64,000 nucleotides of DNA, from the NCBI RefSeq assembly GCF_947500975.1, contig NZ_CANMUE010000007.1, positions 1 to 64,000 of the forward strand, written 5' to 3'. Below are positions 52,490 through 63,782 of the stretch, piece by piece. Position numbers and translations under genes: made by a program. This DNA comes from an uncultured Polaribacter sp. (lineage in GTDB: Bacteria; Bacteroidota; Bacteroidia; Flavobacteriales; Flavobacteriaceae). The notes under the pieces were generated by a model. That model was not told where the DNA came from and searched no databases. It was given only the letters and a program-made list of their open reading frames with translations. Numbering within the stretch: the first letter of the stretch is position 1; each line of letters opens with the position of its first letter.

Positions 52490-53890
52490 TTATTTTAAAC
52501 TTCCAGTCATTTCTTCTGGCTTTACCCATTCATCGTATTGTTCTGGTGTTACATAACCTAAACGAACAGCTTCTTCTTTTAAGGTAGTACCGTTTTCGTG
52601 AGCGGTATTTGCAATTTCAGCAGCTTTATAATATCCAATTTTGGTATTTAAAGCAGTAACTAACATTAAAGAATTATTTACTAATTCTGTAATTCTAGTA
52701 TGATTTGGCTCAATACCGGCAGCACAATTTTCATCAAAAGAAACACATGCATCACCAATTAATTGAGCAGATTGCAATACGTTAGCAGCCATCATAGGTT
52801 TAAAAACATTTAGTTCATAATGCCCTTGTGTGCCACCAACTGTAACAGCAACATCATTACCCATAACTTGTGCACAAACCATTGTCATAGCTTCTGCTTG
52901 TGTAGGGTTTACTTTTCCTGGCATAATTGAAGAACCAGGTTCGTTTGCAGGTATAATTATTTCTCCTATTCCAGACCTTGGTCCAGAAGCCATCATTCTA
53001 ATATCGTTTGCAATTTTATTTAAAGAAACGGCTATTTGTTTTAATGCTCCATGAGTTTCTACAAGTGCATCATGTGCAGCTAAAGCTTCAAATTTATTTT
53101 GTGCTGTGATAAAAGGTAAATTTGTAAATTCTGCAATATATTTTGCTACTAAAACATCATAACCAGCAGGTGTATTTAAACCTGTACCAACAGCTGTTCC
53201 TCCTAAAGCTAATTGAGCTAAGTGTTCTAATGTGTTTTTTAAAGCTTTAATACCAAAGTTTAATTGTGCTACGTAACCAGAAAATTCTTGTCCTAAGGTT
53301 AGGGGAGTAGCATCCATTAAATGCGTTCTACCTATTTTTACAACATCACTAAATGCTTCTGATTTTGCTTTTAAAGTATCTCTTAATTGCTCAATACCAG
53401 GAATTGTATTTTCTACAATTTTCTTGTAAGCGGCAATATGCATTCCTGTAGGAAATGTATCATTTGATGATTGCGATTTGTTTACATCATCATTTGGTTG
53501 GATGGTTTTATCACCTTCACCAATTACTTTACCAGTTATTTCATGGGCTCTATTGGCAATAACTTCATTTACATTCATATTGGATTGTGTACCAGAACCA
53601 GTTTGCCAAATTACCAAAGGAAATTGGTCATCTAATTTACCCGCTAAAATTTCGTCACAAACTTGCGCAATTAAATCTCTTTTTTCAGAGGTTAAAACGC
53701 CTAATTCACAATTTGTAAACGCTGCTGCTTTTTTAAGATATGCAAAACCATAAACAATTTCTAATGGCATAGAACCAGCTGTGCCAATTTTAAAATTGTT
53801 TCTAGAACGCTCAGTTTGAGCACCCCAATATTTATCTGCAGGTACATTTACATTACCCATTGTGTCTTTTTCGATTCTGTATTTTGTCAT
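52490..53890 (-). CDS. fumC: Class II fumarate hydratase
   Basis: 466 residues, full length. It interconverts fumarate and malate in the TCA cycle. Landmarks are [68 protein letters not shown] (catalytic His) and the signature loop [15 protein letters not shown] (catalytic Ser). Iron-independent. A -7 box lies at 53914-53921 and a terminator follows. Confidence 0.98.
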   Translation of the reverse strand: MTKYRIEKDTMGNVNVPADKYWGAQTERSRNNFKIGTAGSMPLEIVYGFAYLKKAAAFTNCELGVLTSEKRDLIAQVCDEILAGKLDDQFPLVIWQTGSGTQSNMNVNEVIANRAHEITGKVIGEGDKTIQPNDDVNKSQSSNDTFPTGMHIAAYKKIVENTIPGIEQLRDTLKAKSEAFSDVVKIGRTHLMDATPLTLGQEFSGYVAQLNFGIKALKNTLEHLAQLALGGTAVGTGLNTPAGYDVLVAKYIAEFTNLPFITAQNKFEALAAHDALVETHGALKQIAVSLNKIANDIRMMASGPRSGIGEIIIPANEPGSSIMPGKVNPTQAEAMTMVCAQVMGNDVAVTVGGTQGHYELNVFKPMMAANVLQSAQLIGDACVSFDENCAAGIEPNHTRITELVNNSLMLVTALNTKIGYYKAAEIANTAHENGTTLKEEAVRLGYVTPEQYDEWVKPEEMTGSLK

Positions 53891-53913
53891 TTTGAATGTA
53901 ATTTTTAGTACAA

Positions 53914-53921
53914 CAAATTTA
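53914..53921 (-). promoter_or_regulatory. -7 box TAAATTTG of fumC
   Basis: Exact TAnnTTTG on the minus strand, about 24 bp before the ATG at 53890. Confidence 0.5.
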
Positions 53922-54078
53922 CAAAAAGAATGATGAAAAATTTATAAATGATAGTTGAAATATAAGTGGTATAATTATATATTTAGTTTTTTAAAAAACT
54001 TTTTATTTTGATAGTATAATTTTAAAAAATAAATATTATTTTCGCATAACGAACAATTACTATTATAAATACAAATTA

Positions 54079-54252
54079 ATGTTAGATTTTTCAGAATTTT
54101 CAGGTTTAGTTTTATTCATGTTTATTTTTACAGCTGGTTTTTGGTTGTTAATATTCTTGTTAACTTTTGTAGTGCCTTATTGGATTGGAGGAACAATTTG
54201 GGAAAATATGAAATTAAAAAAAGAAGCAAAAAAAGCTGCTCAAGGAAAGTAG
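54079..54252 (+). CDS. 57-aa single-pass membrane protein
   Basis: ATG 54079 to TAG 54252. The N-terminus MLDFSEFSGLVLFMF leads into a membrane segment (IFTAGFWLLIFLLTFVVPYW), then an amphipathic basic tail (WENMKLKKEAKKAAQGK). A dedicated terminator follows at 54271. The hydrophobic span, the basic inner-side tail and the terminator together argue for a real gene. I do not recognise the family. Confidence 0.7.
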   Translation: MLDFSEFSGLVLFMFIFTAGFWLLIFLLTFVVPYWIGGTIWENMKLKKEAKKAAQGK

Positions 54253-54270
54253 TTTCTTAAAATATTATAT

Positions 54271-54302
54271 AAAAAAGGTTCGCTATTTGCGAGCCTTTTT
54301 TT
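54271..54302 (+). terminator. Terminator of the 57-aa membrane protein gene
   Basis: Stem AAAAAGGTTCGC/GCGAGCCTTTTT with a TATTT loop and T-run, 19 bp after the stop. Confidence 0.85.
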
Positions 54303-54318
54303 ATGGGTTTGAGTGAAT

Positions 54319-54485
54319 GCGTTAGGGATTGTAACGGAAATCCTTTTTTATGTTTTTAAATAAGTGTTATTACGAGTTTACGAAGTAATCTTTTTTATAA
54401 GTGAGATTATCTCAATACATAAAACGTAAATTTAGTAATAACAGCATATAAAAAAGATTGTATTGGAAAGCCCGTTAAAACGCCC
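54319..54485 (+). repeat. Interspersed intergenic repeat with a nested REP-like element
   Basis: The outer ends GCGTTAGGGATTG (54319-54331) and CCCGTTAAAACGCCC (54471-54485) match the element at 25660-25739. Inside, 54365-54443 holds an inverted repeat (TGTTATTAC ... TTTACG against CGTAAA ... GTAATAACA) with degenerate similarity to the GTCATTGCGAG repeat at 12871. The nesting makes this copy about 167 bp long against 80 bp for the plain one. Confidence 0.75.
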
Positions 54486-54502
54486 AAATAAAATAGGTAA
54501 AT

Positions 54503-56962
54503 TTAAAACTCGCCACCATCATCTTCTCTTTGACCAGAGTTTCTTTTTCTTTGGTTTTTCTTTTGATTGAATCTGTAAGTGAAATTTAATGATATTTGAC
54601 GCATTCTTCTTTGAAAAGTTTGGTCTGTAATATTTGTAGGGTTTTCTCTACTCGGAGTAAAACCTGTGACTTGATATTTTCTTGAATTAAAAAGGTCACT
54701 TACATTTAAAACTAAAGTTCCTTTATCTTTTAAAATATCTTTGCTAAAAGCTAAGTTTAAAGATAAAATTCCTTCAACATCACTTTGAGCTTCATTTCTT
54801 GGTCCTCTATAAAAAAGCCTTGTTTGTGATTGTATGTCCCATGGGAGGGTAATCCTAGCATCAAAACGTGTAAACCAAGAATTATTTTTTGCATCAAAGT
54901 TCTGTGTAATTGAAGATACTGTATTTGTACTTTGATCTGTAATATTATATGTGTAATCTCCTTTTGTTTCAAACTGAAAAAAGTTAAAACTTCCAGAAAA
55001 TTTTACTTTTCTATTTAGATTATAATTAGCTGTAAACTCAAAACCAGCTCTGTTTTCTGAAGCTAAATTTATAGGTTGTCTTACCAAAATATTGGTTTCT
55101 ATTCCATTTATAAATCTAATTTCTTGGCTATTAACTCTTTCAATTGCATTTATTGAATGTTGATAATAGATAGATGAGTTTAAGGTTAATTTATCCCATT
55201 TTTTTAAATATCCTAAATCGAAAGAATTTGTATATGTAGGGTCTAAATCTACATTTCCCTTAGAAATTACGGTTTCACTTGCTCTACTTTCAAATGGATT
55301 TAAAAATCTAGAACGTGGTCTTCTTAAACGTTTGCTATAACCTAAAGTAAAACTTTGACTTTCAGATAATTCATATCCTAAATTTACTGTTGGAAAAAAA
55401 TCTGTATATTTTTTCTTGAAGTTTTCATTAGTATTAATAAGATTTACACTAATATTTGTCATTTCTGTTCTTAAACCCAATAGGTAAGAAAACTTGTTTA
55501 TCTTACTTCCAAATTGTGTATAAAATGCATTTATGTTTTGTGTAAATTCTAAATTATTAGAAGGGTTGTATTCTGCTTCTAAATTAGGTGCAACTACTAA
55601 ATAATCCGAAGTTAAATCTTGAAAACTTCCACGGTAACCCAATTCAAATTGAGCGTTTTTACCAATAGGTAAAACATAATCTGCTTGAATTAAATTATCT
55701 ATAGAAAGTTCATTGGTAGCGTTCGTTTCAGGAAAAACATCTGTAATAATTGCTGCCTCATTTTCTTTGCTAGCACTATGTTGTAGGTCTATTGTAAACT
55801 TATGACCTTTATCATTAATATTATTTGTATAATTTAAAGAAAACTGAAGTGTTTGATCTACTTCGGTTTCATCTTGTATTCTTGTTGAATTAAACAAATT
55901 ATTACCTGCATTGTCAAAAGAACTAATATTATTTATTGATACATTTTCTCCATCAGAATCTCTTAAGAAAATTGTACCTGTTATATAGCTTTTTTTGTTG
56001 ATAAAATACTCTAAACCAACATTTCCGTTAAACCCTTTTCTATTTCTTTGATTATCTCTATTCTCAATTCTTGTGCTATCTAAAATTCCACTTGTTAGGT
56101 AAGAAATTGTTGAATTATAAACACCCGGACTTCCACCGTCATTATAACCAAAGTTTGAAAAAAGATTAATTTTTTCTGAACGTGAATTTAAATTTACAGA
56201 GATTTGATTGTTTTTTGGAGTTGCAACATTCACATTTACAGACCCATTAAAACCTGTAGCTTTCCCTTTTCTTAATATTATGTTTAAAATACCAGCTGTT
56301 CCTTCAGAGTCGTACCTTGCAGATGGAGAGGTTATTACTTCAACTCTTTCAATAGCATCAGAAGGTAATTGTTTTAAAGCATCTGTACTACTTAAACCTA
56401 CTAATGCTGATGGCTTACCATCAATTAAAATTCTAACATTTTCACTACCTCTTAAACTTACAGTACCTTCAGCATCAACATCAACAGATGGTACATTGTC
56501 TAAAACATCAGAAGCTGTTCCTCCTTTTACAGTCATATCTTTACCAACATTGTATATTTTTTTATCTAGCCTTATATCAACTGAAGATTTTTCTGCAATC
56601 ACAACAATTTCATTTAAACTATCAGAATCTTCTTGTAGTTTAATTGTACCAAAATTTTTGTTAGATATAATTTTTTGTGATGGAAATTCTTTAGTTTTAA
56701 AGGAAATAAATTCGACTCTTATTTCATAAGTTCCTTTTGGAGTTTTAATATTGAAATTACCATTTATATCTGTAATTCCACCAGAAACTTTTAAGTTTTT
56801 AGTATTTTTTAGAATAATAGTTGCATATTCTAATGGTTGATTTGTATTAGCATCTATTACTTTTCCCGTAATTGAAATATTGCTGGAACTTGATTTTTTT
56901 TGTGAAAACAAAAATGTTGCTGATAAAAGACAGCATAAAAGTAGCGTTATTTTTTTTGTCAA
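54503..56962 (-). CDS. TonB-dependent receptor-like outer-membrane protein (OMP_b-brl_3 type)
   Basis: 819 residues. A signal peptide (LLCCLLSATFLFSQ) precedes a carboxypeptidase-like regulatory domain (ISITGKVIDANTNQPLEYAT, residues ~29-110). The plug region follows (GGTASDVLDNVPSVDVDAEG, SLRGSENVRILIDGKPSALVG, AIERVEVITSPSARYDSEGTAG), then a long barrel of the outer-membrane-beta-barrel type ending in LNFTYRFNQ. A basic, Gly-rich tail ends REDDGGEF. The start codon is TTG, at 56962; the first in-frame ATG is far inside. No SusD partner lies adjacent. Ligand unknown. Confidence 0.92.
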   Translation of the reverse strand: MTKKITLLLCCLLSATFLFSQKKSSSSNISITGKVIDANTNQPLEYATIILKNTKNLKVSGGITDINGNFNIKTPKGTYEIRVEFISFKTKEFPSQKIISNKNFGTIKLQEDSDSLNEIVVIAEKSSVDIRLDKKIYNVGKDMTVKGGTASDVLDNVPSVDVDAEGTVSLRGSENVRILIDGKPSALVGLSSTDALKQLPSDAIERVEVITSPSARYDSEGTAGILNIILRKGKATGFNGSVNVNVATPKNNQISVNLNSRSEKINLFSNFGYNDGGSPGVYNSTISYLTSGILDSTRIENRDNQRNRKGFNGNVGLEYFINKKSYITGTIFLRDSDGENVSINNISSFDNAGNNLFNSTRIQDETEVDQTLQFSLNYTNNINDKGHKFTIDLQHSASKENEAAIITDVFPETNATNELSIDNLIQADYVLPIGKNAQFELGYRGSFQDLTSDYLVVAPNLEAEYNPSNNLEFTQNINAFYTQFGSKINKFSYLLGLRTEMTNISVNLINTNENFKKKYTDFFPTVNLGYELSESQSFTLGYSKRLRRPRSRFLNPFESRASETVISKGNVDLDPTYTNSFDLGYLKKWDKLTLNSSIYYQHSINAIERVNSQEIRFINGIETNILVRQPINLASENRAGFEFTANYNLNRKVKFSGSFNFFQFETKGDYTYNITDQSTNTVSSITQNFDAKNNSWFTRFDARITLPWDIQSQTRLFYRGPRNEAQSDVEGILSLNLAFSKDILKDKGTLVLNVSDLFNSRKYQVTGFTPSRENPTNITDQTFQRRMRQISLNFTYRFNQKKNQRKRNSGQREDDGGEF

Positions 56963-57065
56963 AATTTGCAGTTGATTTAGTTCTTTTTTTAGACTACAAA
57001 GTTCTTGTTAAGTTTAACTTAAATAAGTTAAAGAAATGTTAAAGAAAAAAGTAAAAAATAATAAT

Positions 57066-57407
57066 CTAAATAATAGTATTAATTTTTTCTGTAGGTCTAC
57101 CAATTACAGCTTTGTTATTATTGATAATAATTGGTCTTTCTATTAATTTAGGATTTTCAATCATTGCTTTAATAATTTCTGAATCAGTTAATTCTTTGCC
57201 TTTATAATTTTCTTTCCAAACTTTCTCGTTTTTTCTAACTAACTCAATAGGAGAGATGCCTAATAATTTAATGATCTCAGTTAATTCTTTTTCCGTAGGA
57301 ATAGTATCTAAATATTTAACAATCTCAAATTCTTTACCAGAGTTTTCTAAAATTGATAATCCTTGTCTAGATTTTGTACATCTAGGATTGTGATATATTT
57401 TTATCAT
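57066..57407 (-). CDS. ArsC-family arsenate reductase-like protein
   Basis: 113 residues of thioredoxin-like fold. The redox motif is YHNPRCTKSRQGLSIL, with the reactive Cys, and RPIIINNNKAVIGRPTEKI carries the later Arg that holds the oxyanion. It could reduce arsenate with glutathione or glutaredoxin-type donors (or bacillithiol here), or be a YffB/Spx-like relative. It lies 24 bp after prfB on the same strand, so it is probably co-transcribed. Confidence 0.9.
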   Translation of the reverse strand: MIKIYHNPRCTKSRQGLSILENSGKEFEIVKYLDTIPTEKELTEIIKLLGISPIELVRKNEKVWKENYKGKELTDSEIIKAMIENPKLIERPIIINNNKAVIGRPTEKINTII

Positions 57408-57430
57408 TTTTAATAAAATTTTAAATACTA

Positions 57431-58531
57431 TTAGTTATTCTCTTTTTTCTGTCCGTTTAACATTAAATAAGATTTTAAAAACGGATTGATACTTCCATCC
57501 ATAACAGCATCTACATTACCCGTTTCATGAGCCGTTCTTACATCTTTCACTAATTTATAAGGATGCATTACATAATTTCTTATTTGACTTCCCCATTCGT
57601 TTTTTAACTTCCCAGATTCAATTTCATCTCTTGTAGCTTGTTGTTTTTGCAGCTCAATTTCATACAATTGAGATTTTAACATTTTCATAGCAGTTGCTCT
57701 GTTATCGTGTTGAGAACGAGAATTAGAACACTGAATTTGTATTCCTGTAGGTTTATGAGTTAACTGAACTTTGGTTTCTACTTTATTAACATTCTGACCT
57801 CCGGCTCCACTAGATCTTGCTGTTACAATTTCTATATCAGCTGGGTTAATATCAATTTCAATTGAGTCATCAGCCACAGGAAAAACATACACAGAACCAA
57901 ATGTAGTATGCCTTTTTGCATTGCTATCAAAAGGTGAAATTCTAACCAATCTATGTACACCATTTTCTCCTTTTAACCATCCAAAAGCATAATCACCATC
58001 AATTTCTATAGTTATAGTTTTTATACCAACTACATCACCTGCTTGGTAATTGAGTGTTTTTAACTTAAAACCTTGTTTTTCTGCCCACATTGTGTACATT
58101 CTAGAAAGCATTTCTACCCAATCGCAACTTTCTGTTCCTCCTGCACCAGCAGTAATTTGTATAGTAGCAGATAAAGAATCTCCTTCATCTGAGAGCATAT
58201 TTCTAAACTCAATATCTTCTAAAAAAGTACTTGTTTTTTCAAAATGTGCTTCAATTTCAATTTCATCAATTTCACCTTCTTTGTAAAACTCATAAAGAAC
58301 AATTAAATCTTCATTTAAAGTGATTGCTTTCTGATAATCTTCTACCCATTTTTTTTGAATACGAAGCTCCTTCAATAATAATTCGGCTTCTTTTGGATTG
58401 TTCCAAAAATTAGGATCAACTGTTTTTTCTTCTTCATTTGCAATTTCGATCAGCTTTTTATCAATTTCTAAATAAGTTTTTAGTTTATCAATTCTTGTAG
58501 CTATATCTTTTAGTTGGTCTTGTGTTATCAT
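57431..58531 (-). CDS. prfB: Peptide chain release factor 2
   Basis: 366 residues. It reads stop codons UGA and UAA. The catalytic GGQ motif is in [20 protein letters not shown], and the codon-recognition motif is SPFDS ([15 protein letters not shown]). The N-terminal helical domain includes [17 protein letters not shown], where many bacteria have a +1 programmed frameshift (LRGYL-TGA-D). Here the frame is continuous and no in-frame TGA exists, so this gene is not autoregulated that way. arsC-like gene follows. Confidence 0.96.
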   Translation of the reverse strand: MITQDQLKDIATRIDKLKTYLEIDKKLIEIANEEEKTVDPNFWNNPKEAELLLKELRIQKKWVEDYQKAITLNEDLIVLYEFYKEGEIDEIEIEAHFEKTSTFLEDIEFRNMLSDEGDSLSATIQITAGAGGTESCDWVEMLSRMYTMWAEKQGFKLKTLNYQAGDVVGIKTITIEIDGDYAFGWLKGENGVHRLVRISPFDSNAKRHTTFGSVYVFPVADDSIEIDINPADIEIVTARSSGAGGQNVNKVETKVQLTHKPTGIQIQCSNSRSQHDNRATAMKMLKSQLYEIELQKQQATRDEIESGKLKNEWGSQIRNYVMHPYKLVKDVRTAHETGNVDAVMDGSINPFLKSYLMLNGQKKENN

Positions 58532-58618
58532 AGTTTCTACAAAAATAAATGAAATTTTAATAAATCTTCTTTTAAAAGCTAATAGATATTTTATAGATTT
58601 ATAGAAAATAAATAAACC

Positions 58619-61021
58619 ATGAAAAAATTACTACTTATTGTTTTATTAATTTCTTTTTCAGTTGATGGATTTTCTCAATTTTTTAATGATAAATTACAAA
58701 AAGATGTTATCAAGTATGATGGATATTTTACTTTTTATTATGATGATTCTAAGGATAAAATATTTTTACAAATTGAAAAGTTAAATGAAGAATTTCTATA
58801 TGTAAATTCACTTTCAGAAGGAATTGGATCCAACGATATTGGTTTAGACAGAGGGCAATTAGGAGATGGAGTTGTTGTTTATTTTAAAAAAGCTGGTAAT
58901 AAACTATTATTAATTCAACCAAATCAAACTTATAGAGCAATAACAGATAATGTAGAAGAAAAGCAATCCGTAAAAGAAGCATTTGCAAAATCGGTGTTGC
59001 ATGGTTTTATTATTGATAAAGAAGAAAATGGTGTTTATTTAGTAGATGCAACTTCTTTTTTTATGAGAGATGCTCATGGTGTTTCTAACTCTTTGGCAAG
59101 AAAAAAGCAAGGAAATTACAGTTTAGACAAAAGTAAATCTGCTTTTAATTTAGAACGCACAAAAGCGTTTCCAAAAAATATTGAGTTTGATGTAATGCTT
59201 ACTTTTAAAGGAAGTCCTAAAGGATATAATATAAGAAGTGTAACTCCAGATGCAAGTTTGGTAACGGTTCATCAGCATCATTCTTTTGTAGAATTACCAG
59301 ATGATAAATATAAACCTAGAAAATTTGACCCACGTTCTGGTGGCTATCCAATGTCTTATTTAGATTATGCGACACCAGTAAATCAATCTATTACTAAACG
59401 ATTTGTTTATAGACATCGTTTAGAAAAAAAGAATCCAGAAGCAACAATTTCGGAAGCTAAAGAACCAATTATTTATTATTTAGATAGAGGAACTCCAGAA
59501 CCAGTTAGAAGTGCTTTATTGGATGGTGGACGTTGGTGGAATCAAGCTTTTGATGCCATAGGCTACAAAGATGCATTTCAAGTAAAAATGTTGCCTGAAG
59601 GTGCCGATCCTATGGATATTAGATATAATATGATTCAATGGGTACATAGATCTACAAGAGGTTGGAGTTATGGAGGCAGTATTTCTGATCCTAGAACTGG
59701 CGAAATTATCAAAGGTCATGTTAGTTTAGGTAGTTTACGAATTCGTCAAGATTTTTTAATAGCACAAGCTTTACAAGCACCTTATAAAAATAATTTAGTA
59801 GACGATGATTTTGCTTTGCAAATGGCTTTGGCAAGAATTAGACAATTGTCTGCACATGAAATTGGGCACACTTTAGGTTTCGCCCATAATTTTGCTGCAA
59901 GTACTAATGGTAGAACTTCTGTGATGGATTATCCTCATCCTAAATTTACCTTAAAAAATGGTGAAATTGATTTTTCTGATGCTTATGACACCAAAATTGG
60001 GGATTGGGATAAAGTAACAGTAGCTTATTTTTATCAAGATTTTCCGAGCAATAAAAATGAAAATGAAGAGTTGAATATTATTTTAAAAGATGCTGCTTCT
60101 AAAGGCTTAAAATACTTGTCAGATTCAGATGCACGTTCTCAAGGAAGTGCAAGTATTTCTGCTCATTTATGGGATAATGGTGGTACTATTTATGATGAAT
60201 TATACAATATTTTACAAATTAGAAAATTAGCAATTAAGAATTTTTCTACGGATAATATAAAAACAAATGAGCCTTATTCTGTTTTAGAAGACGTGTTTGT
60301 GCCCCTTTATTTTTTTCATAGATTTCAAACCGAAGCAGCTGTAAAATTAATTGGTGGATTAGATTATAGCTACGCGGTTAAAGGCGATAACCAAACGATT
60401 GTAAAAAGAGTTTCTGGTGTAACAGAACGTATTGCTTTACAGGCTGTTTTAAAAACAATTTCTGTGAATGAAATTGCAATTCCGAAAGAAAAATTATATT
60501 TATTTCCGCCAAGAGCAATTGGTTTTGGTAGAACTAGAGAATCTTTTAAAAGTAAATTAGGTGTTGCTTTTGATGCTTTTTCTGCAGTAGAAACTGCATC
60601 AGAAATGACTTTAGAATTACTTTTAAATCCGCAAAGATTATCAAGATTAATTGCATATAAAAGTTTAGATAATACGCAATTAGGTCTAGAAGAGTTATTG
60701 GATGAATTAATTATAAAATCGATTAAAAAAACGCATAAAGATTTTTATTATCAAGAGTTACAAAATGTAATAAATATGAAGGTTTTAGAACAGTTGTTTT
60801 TTGCGTCAACTTTAAAAAATCAATACAAACAAGTAAATGCAATTGTAGATTTTAAATTGAGTGAAATAGCATCTTTTTTAAAAGAAAAAAACTCAAATGG
60901 AGTGCAAAAAATCTATGATAAATCTATGATTGAAATGATTGAAGATTTTCAAAAAAATCCAATTTCATTTAAGAAAAACAGTGCGCCTAAAATTCCTGAT
61001 GGATCTCCAATTGGAAATTAA
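58619..61021 (+). CDS. Secreted zinc-dependent metalloprotease (DUF5117/DUF4953 type)
   Basis: 800 residues with a signal peptide ([17 protein letters not shown]). The N-terminal ~180 residues match the DUF5118/DUF5117 beta-rich region of large Bacteroidota peptidases. The zinc site is [19 protein letters not shown], near residue 415, with a Met-turn (SVMDYPHP) about 20 residues later, the metzincin arrangement. The C-terminal part holds helical repeats. It probably degrades peptides in the periplasm or outside. It stands alone and is divergent from prfB. Confidence 0.9.
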   Translation: MKKLLLIVLLISFSVDGFSQFFNDKLQKDVIKYDGYFTFYYDDSKDKIFLQIEKLNEEFLYVNSLSEGIGSNDIGLDRGQLGDGVVVYFKKAGNKLLLIQPNQTYRAITDNVEEKQSVKEAFAKSVLHGFIIDKEENGVYLVDATSFFMRDAHGVSNSLARKKQGNYSLDKSKSAFNLERTKAFPKNIEFDVMLTFKGSPKGYNIRSVTPDASLVTVHQHHSFVELPDDKYKPRKFDPRSGGYPMSYLDYATPVNQSITKRFVYRHRLEKKNPEATISEAKEPIIYYLDRGTPEPVRSALLDGGRWWNQAFDAIGYKDAFQVKMLPEGADPMDIRYNMIQWVHRSTRGWSYGGSISDPRTGEIIKGHVSLGSLRIRQDFLIAQALQAPYKNNLVDDDFALQMALARIRQLSAHEIGHTLGFAHNFAASTNGRTSVMDYPHPKFTLKNGEIDFSDAYDTKIGDWDKVTVAYFYQDFPSNKNENEELNIILKDAASKGLKYLSDSDARSQGSASISAHLWDNGGTIYDELYNILQIRKLAIKNFSTDNIKTNEPYSVLEDVFVPLYFFHRFQTEAAVKLIGGLDYSYAVKGDNQTIVKRVSGVTERIALQAVLKTISVNEIAIPKEKLYLFPPRAIGFGRTRESFKSKLGVAFDAFSAVETASEMTLELLLNPQRLSRLIAYKSLDNTQLGLEELLDELIIKSIKKTHKDFYYQELQNVINMKVLEQLFFASTLKNQYKQVNAIVDFKLSEIASFLKEKNSNGVQKIYDKSMIEMIEDFQKNPISFKKNSAPKIPDGSPIGN

Positions 61022-61104
61022 AAATAAGACATTAACTTTCATTAATTTTTCAAATCAATATTGCTTTTATTCAATTTGTAAAATTTTTGTCATAAAAAAA
61101 TAAA

Positions 61105-62124
61105 ATGATAATTGATTTAATATCTGATACAGTAACAAAACCAACAAAAGGGATGTTGGATGCAATGATGAATGCAAAGGTAGGAGATGATGTTTTTAAA
61201 ATGGATCCAACAGTAAATGCATTACAAGAAAAAGCGGCAAAGTTATTTGGAATGGAAGAGGCCTTATTTTTCCCTTCAGGAACAATGGCAAATCAAGCAG
61301 CTATCAAATTACACACGCAACCTGGAGATAAATTATTTTGCCATAAATATGCTCATGTGTATAATTATGAAGGAGGTGGTGCAGCATTTAATGCAGGTGT
61401 TACTTGTAAATTAATTGATGGAGCTAGAGGTATGTTTACAGCAACTCAGTTGCAAGAAGCAGTTGTTGGTCGTTCAGATATCCATGTTCCATATTCAAAA
61501 TTAGTTTGTATTGAAAACACAACAAATAAAGGAGGTGGTGCCTGTTGGGATTTTTTTGAATTAAAAAAAATACAGAAAATTTCTAAAGAAAATAACTTGG
61601 CTTTTCATTTAGATGGAGCTAGGTTGTTTAATGCTTTAGTAGAAAAGAAAGAATCTCCTAAACACTATGGGCAATTATTTGACACTATTTCTATTTGTTT
61701 ATCAAAAGGTTTAGGTGCACCAATTGGGTCTATTTTATTGGGCTCAAAAGAAGATATTGAAAAAGCATTAAGAATTAGAAAACTGTTTGGCGGAGCAATG
61801 AGGCAAGCTGGTTTTTTAGCTGCCGCCGGAATTTATGCTTTAGATAATCATATAGAAAGATTATCAGAAGATCATCAAAAGGCAAAAGAAATAGGAACTG
61901 TTTTAAAATCGGTTTCTTACGTTACCAAAGTAGAACAGATAGAAACGAATATTGTTATTTTTTATGTTGATGATAAAATTGGTGATGAAAATTTTATTAA
62001 TAAGATGAAAGAAAAAAACATCTTATTAACTCCAATGGGAGAAGGTAAAATACGTATAGTTACACATTTAGATTTTACAGATCAAATGCATGAAGTTTTA
62101 TTAAAAGATCTGAAAAATTTTTAA
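61105..62124 (+). CDS. Low-specificity L-threonine aldolase
   Basis: 339 residues of PLP fold-type [21 protein letters not shown] begins it, then [38 protein letters not shown], and the catalytic Lys region [18 protein letters not shown], with [13 protein letters not shown]. It splits threonine or allo-threonine to glycine and acetaldehyde. Homologues are called ltaE or glyA-like threonine aldolases. It is convergent with the barrel gene, overlapping it by 4 bp. Confidence 0.93.
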   Translation: MIIDLISDTVTKPTKGMLDAMMNAKVGDDVFKMDPTVNALQEKAAKLFGMEEALFFPSGTMANQAAIKLHTQPGDKLFCHKYAHVYNYEGGGAAFNAGVTCKLIDGARGMFTATQLQEAVVGRSDIHVPYSKLVCIENTTNKGGGACWDFFELKKIQKISKENNLAFHLDGARLFNALVEKKESPKHYGQLFDTISICLSKGLGAPIGSILLGSKEDIEKALRIRKLFGGAMRQAGFLAAAGIYALDNHIERLSEDHQKAKEIGTVLKSVSYVTKVEQIETNIVIFYVDDKIGDENFINKMKEKNILLTPMGEGKIRIVTHLDFTDQMHEVLLKDLKNF

Positions 62125-62603
62125 AAATAAAAACGAACAATAGGTGAAAATGGTGAAGCATACACACTTTTGTTTTCATCATATAAAACATCATATCTAA
62201 AACCAAAAGCAAAACGTCCTCTATTATAAGCTGCACCAAAATATAAAGCAGGAAAATTAGTATTTATGCTTCCAAAACTGTCTGTTTGTTTGGCGTAAGA
62301 TTGTTCAAATTCACCTGAAAGTTGGACTCCTATATTGGGTATTTGATATAGTGAAACGATACTTCCACCATAAACATTTGTCGTAAAATCTCCAATTTCA
62401 CTATAAATATAAGTTATACCAGTTCCTAAAGAAAAACCATTATTAAAATCATAAACAGCACTTGGAGAAATACCTACAGTTGTTTGGTTTCCAAAACTTA
62501 AAGAGAAACCACCACCATAACGAACATTTTTCCAAAAATCTGATTTTTGAGAAAAGCCAGTTAAAGTAATTGATAAGCAAAAAAATAAAAACATCTTTTT
62601 CAT
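62121..62603 (-). CDS. Small outer-membrane barrel protein
   Basis: 160 residues with signal peptide [19 protein letters not shown]. The mature protein is alternating beta strands ([44 protein letters not shown]) ending in IVRFYF, an outer-membrane-barrel terminus. Homologues are sometimes misnamed alpha-ketoglutarate decarboxylase; nothing here supports that reaction. It overlaps the threonine aldolase end by 4 bp. Confidence 0.8.
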   Translation of the reverse strand: MKKMFLFFCLSITLTGFSQKSDFWKNVRYGGGFSLSFGNQTTVGISPSAVYDFNNGFSLGTGITYIYSEIGDFTTNVYGGSIVSLYQIPNIGVQLSGEFEQSYAKQTDSFGSINTNFPALYFGAAYNRGRFAFGFRYDVLYDENKSVYASPFSPIVRFYF

Positions 62604-62613
62604 AAGAGCAAAT

Positions 62614-63258
62614 TTAATTTAAATCATCTATTTTTTTTAATTCTTTATAATTTCTATTTAATTTTTTTAGCAAAATTCCATAAACTAATTTGTAAAATAA
62701 CCAAAGTAAAGTTAATATGATAATTAAGGCAATTATTTGGCTTATTAAAGTTATAGTTATAAATTGACTCATATCCATAGATAAGTTTTTTGGATTCATA
62801 ATTTTCATCAATTTATTTTCATCAGAAAAAATTATAGAATTAAAAACAACACTTATCAAGAAAAAGGTAGCTAAGTTATAAAAAACATAATATTTTACTG
62901 TTTTTCTTATTCCTAAAATATTTATAATTAATTTTTTTGTGTTATCAATGATTGATATTTTTTTGTAATTTTTATAAAATAAAAATAAGAATGCTAAAAT
63001 TATAACATAATGTAGTATCAAAAAAACATTTAGTAAAGACATTAAATTTAAATCTTCATAAATTACATATATGCTATCTGGAACAAAGAAATTTATTCCG
63101 GACCAAAAAAGAAGCTCTAAAACACCTACAATAAAGATCCATTTTACAATAGATGATGACTTTGAATGTGCCATTTTGTAGATATCAATAGAAGAAACTT
63201 TATTTTTTTCTTCGGGTTGATTATCCCAAGCTTTTTTATATTTTTCTAATAAATCCAT
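62614..63258 (-). CDS. Membrane protein next to an ECF sigma factor, possible anti-sigma
   Basis: 214 residues. A soluble basic/acidic head (LLEKYKKAWDNQPEEKNKVSSIDIYKMAHSK) precedes about four membrane segments (VKWIFIVGVLELLFWSGINF, VFLILHYVIILAFLFLFY, YVFYNLATFFLISVVFN, IALIIILTLLWLFYKLV). It begins 2 bp after the sigma factor stop, so translation is coupled. The position and topology fit an anti-sigma factor, but no known anti-sigma domain is visible. Another barrel gene follows 10 bp downstream. Confidence 0.75.
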   Translation of the reverse strand: MDLLEKYKKAWDNQPEEKNKVSSIDIYKMAHSKSSSIVKWIFIVGVLELLFWSGINFFVPDSIYVIYEDLNLMSLLNVFLILHYVIILAFLFLFYKNYKKISIIDNTKKLIINILGIRKTVKYYVFYNLATFFLISVVFNSIIFSDENKLMKIMNPKNLSMDMSQFITITLISQIIALIIILTLLWLFYKLVYGILLKKLNRNYKELKKIDDLN

Positions 63259-63260
63259 AA

Positions 63261-63755
63261 TTATGGGTTTAATATATTTTTTAATTTTTCTTTTGCTCTG
63301 TTCATTTTTACTCTTGCATTTACAGAAGAAATTCCTAATGTTTCAGAAATTTCTTTATAAGGCTTGTCTTCCAAATACAAGAAAATCAATGCCTTTTCAA
63401 TATCATTTAGTTTATGAACTGCTTTATATAATTCATTTAATTGCTTTTCTTCAGTATCATCATAATCAAATGAAGAAATTCTAAACTCAACTTCACTAAT
63501 GTCTTGAGTTTTTACTTGCCTTGTTGATTTTCTGTATAAAGAAATTGCTGTATTCAAAGCAACTCTATACATCCATGTACTAAATTTAGAATCTCCTCTA
63601 AACTTTGGATAGTTTTTCCAAAGCTGAATGGTTATTTCTTGAAATAAATCGTTATGCGCATCTTGATTTGTAGTATAAAGCCTACAAATTTTATGAGCTA
63701 TATTTTGATTTTGTTCAAAGTCCGATAAAAATTTAGTTTCTAAATCTTTTTGCAC
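63261..63755 (-). CDS. ECF-family RNA polymerase sigma factor
   Basis: 164 residues. Region 2 is KICRLYTTNQDAHNDLFQEITIQLW and KFSTWMYRVALNTAISLYRK. Region 4 is LNDIEKALIFLYLEDKPYKEISETLGISSVNARVKMNRAK in segments. The start codon is GTG, at 63755. It is coupled to the membrane protein gene downstream, a likely sigma/anti-sigma pair. An ECF-type promoter (GTAAC, 14 nt, CGCTAC) lies just upstream, suggesting autoregulation. Confidence 0.92.
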   Translation of the reverse strand: MQKDLETKFLSDFEQNQNIAHKICRLYTTNQDAHNDLFQEITIQLWKNYPKFRGDSKFSTWMYRVALNTAISLYRKSTRQVKTQDISEVEFRISSFDYDDTEEKQLNELYKAVHKLNDIEKALIFLYLEDKPYKEISETLGISSVNARVKMNRAKEKLKNILNP

Positions 63756-63782
63756 ACTTAAAGTTGGGTTAGTTATTTATAA

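Noticed and set aside
56208..56729. 173-codon plus-strand frame inside the TonB receptor gene
   Set aside because: Antisense to the conserved plug region; typical shadow frame.
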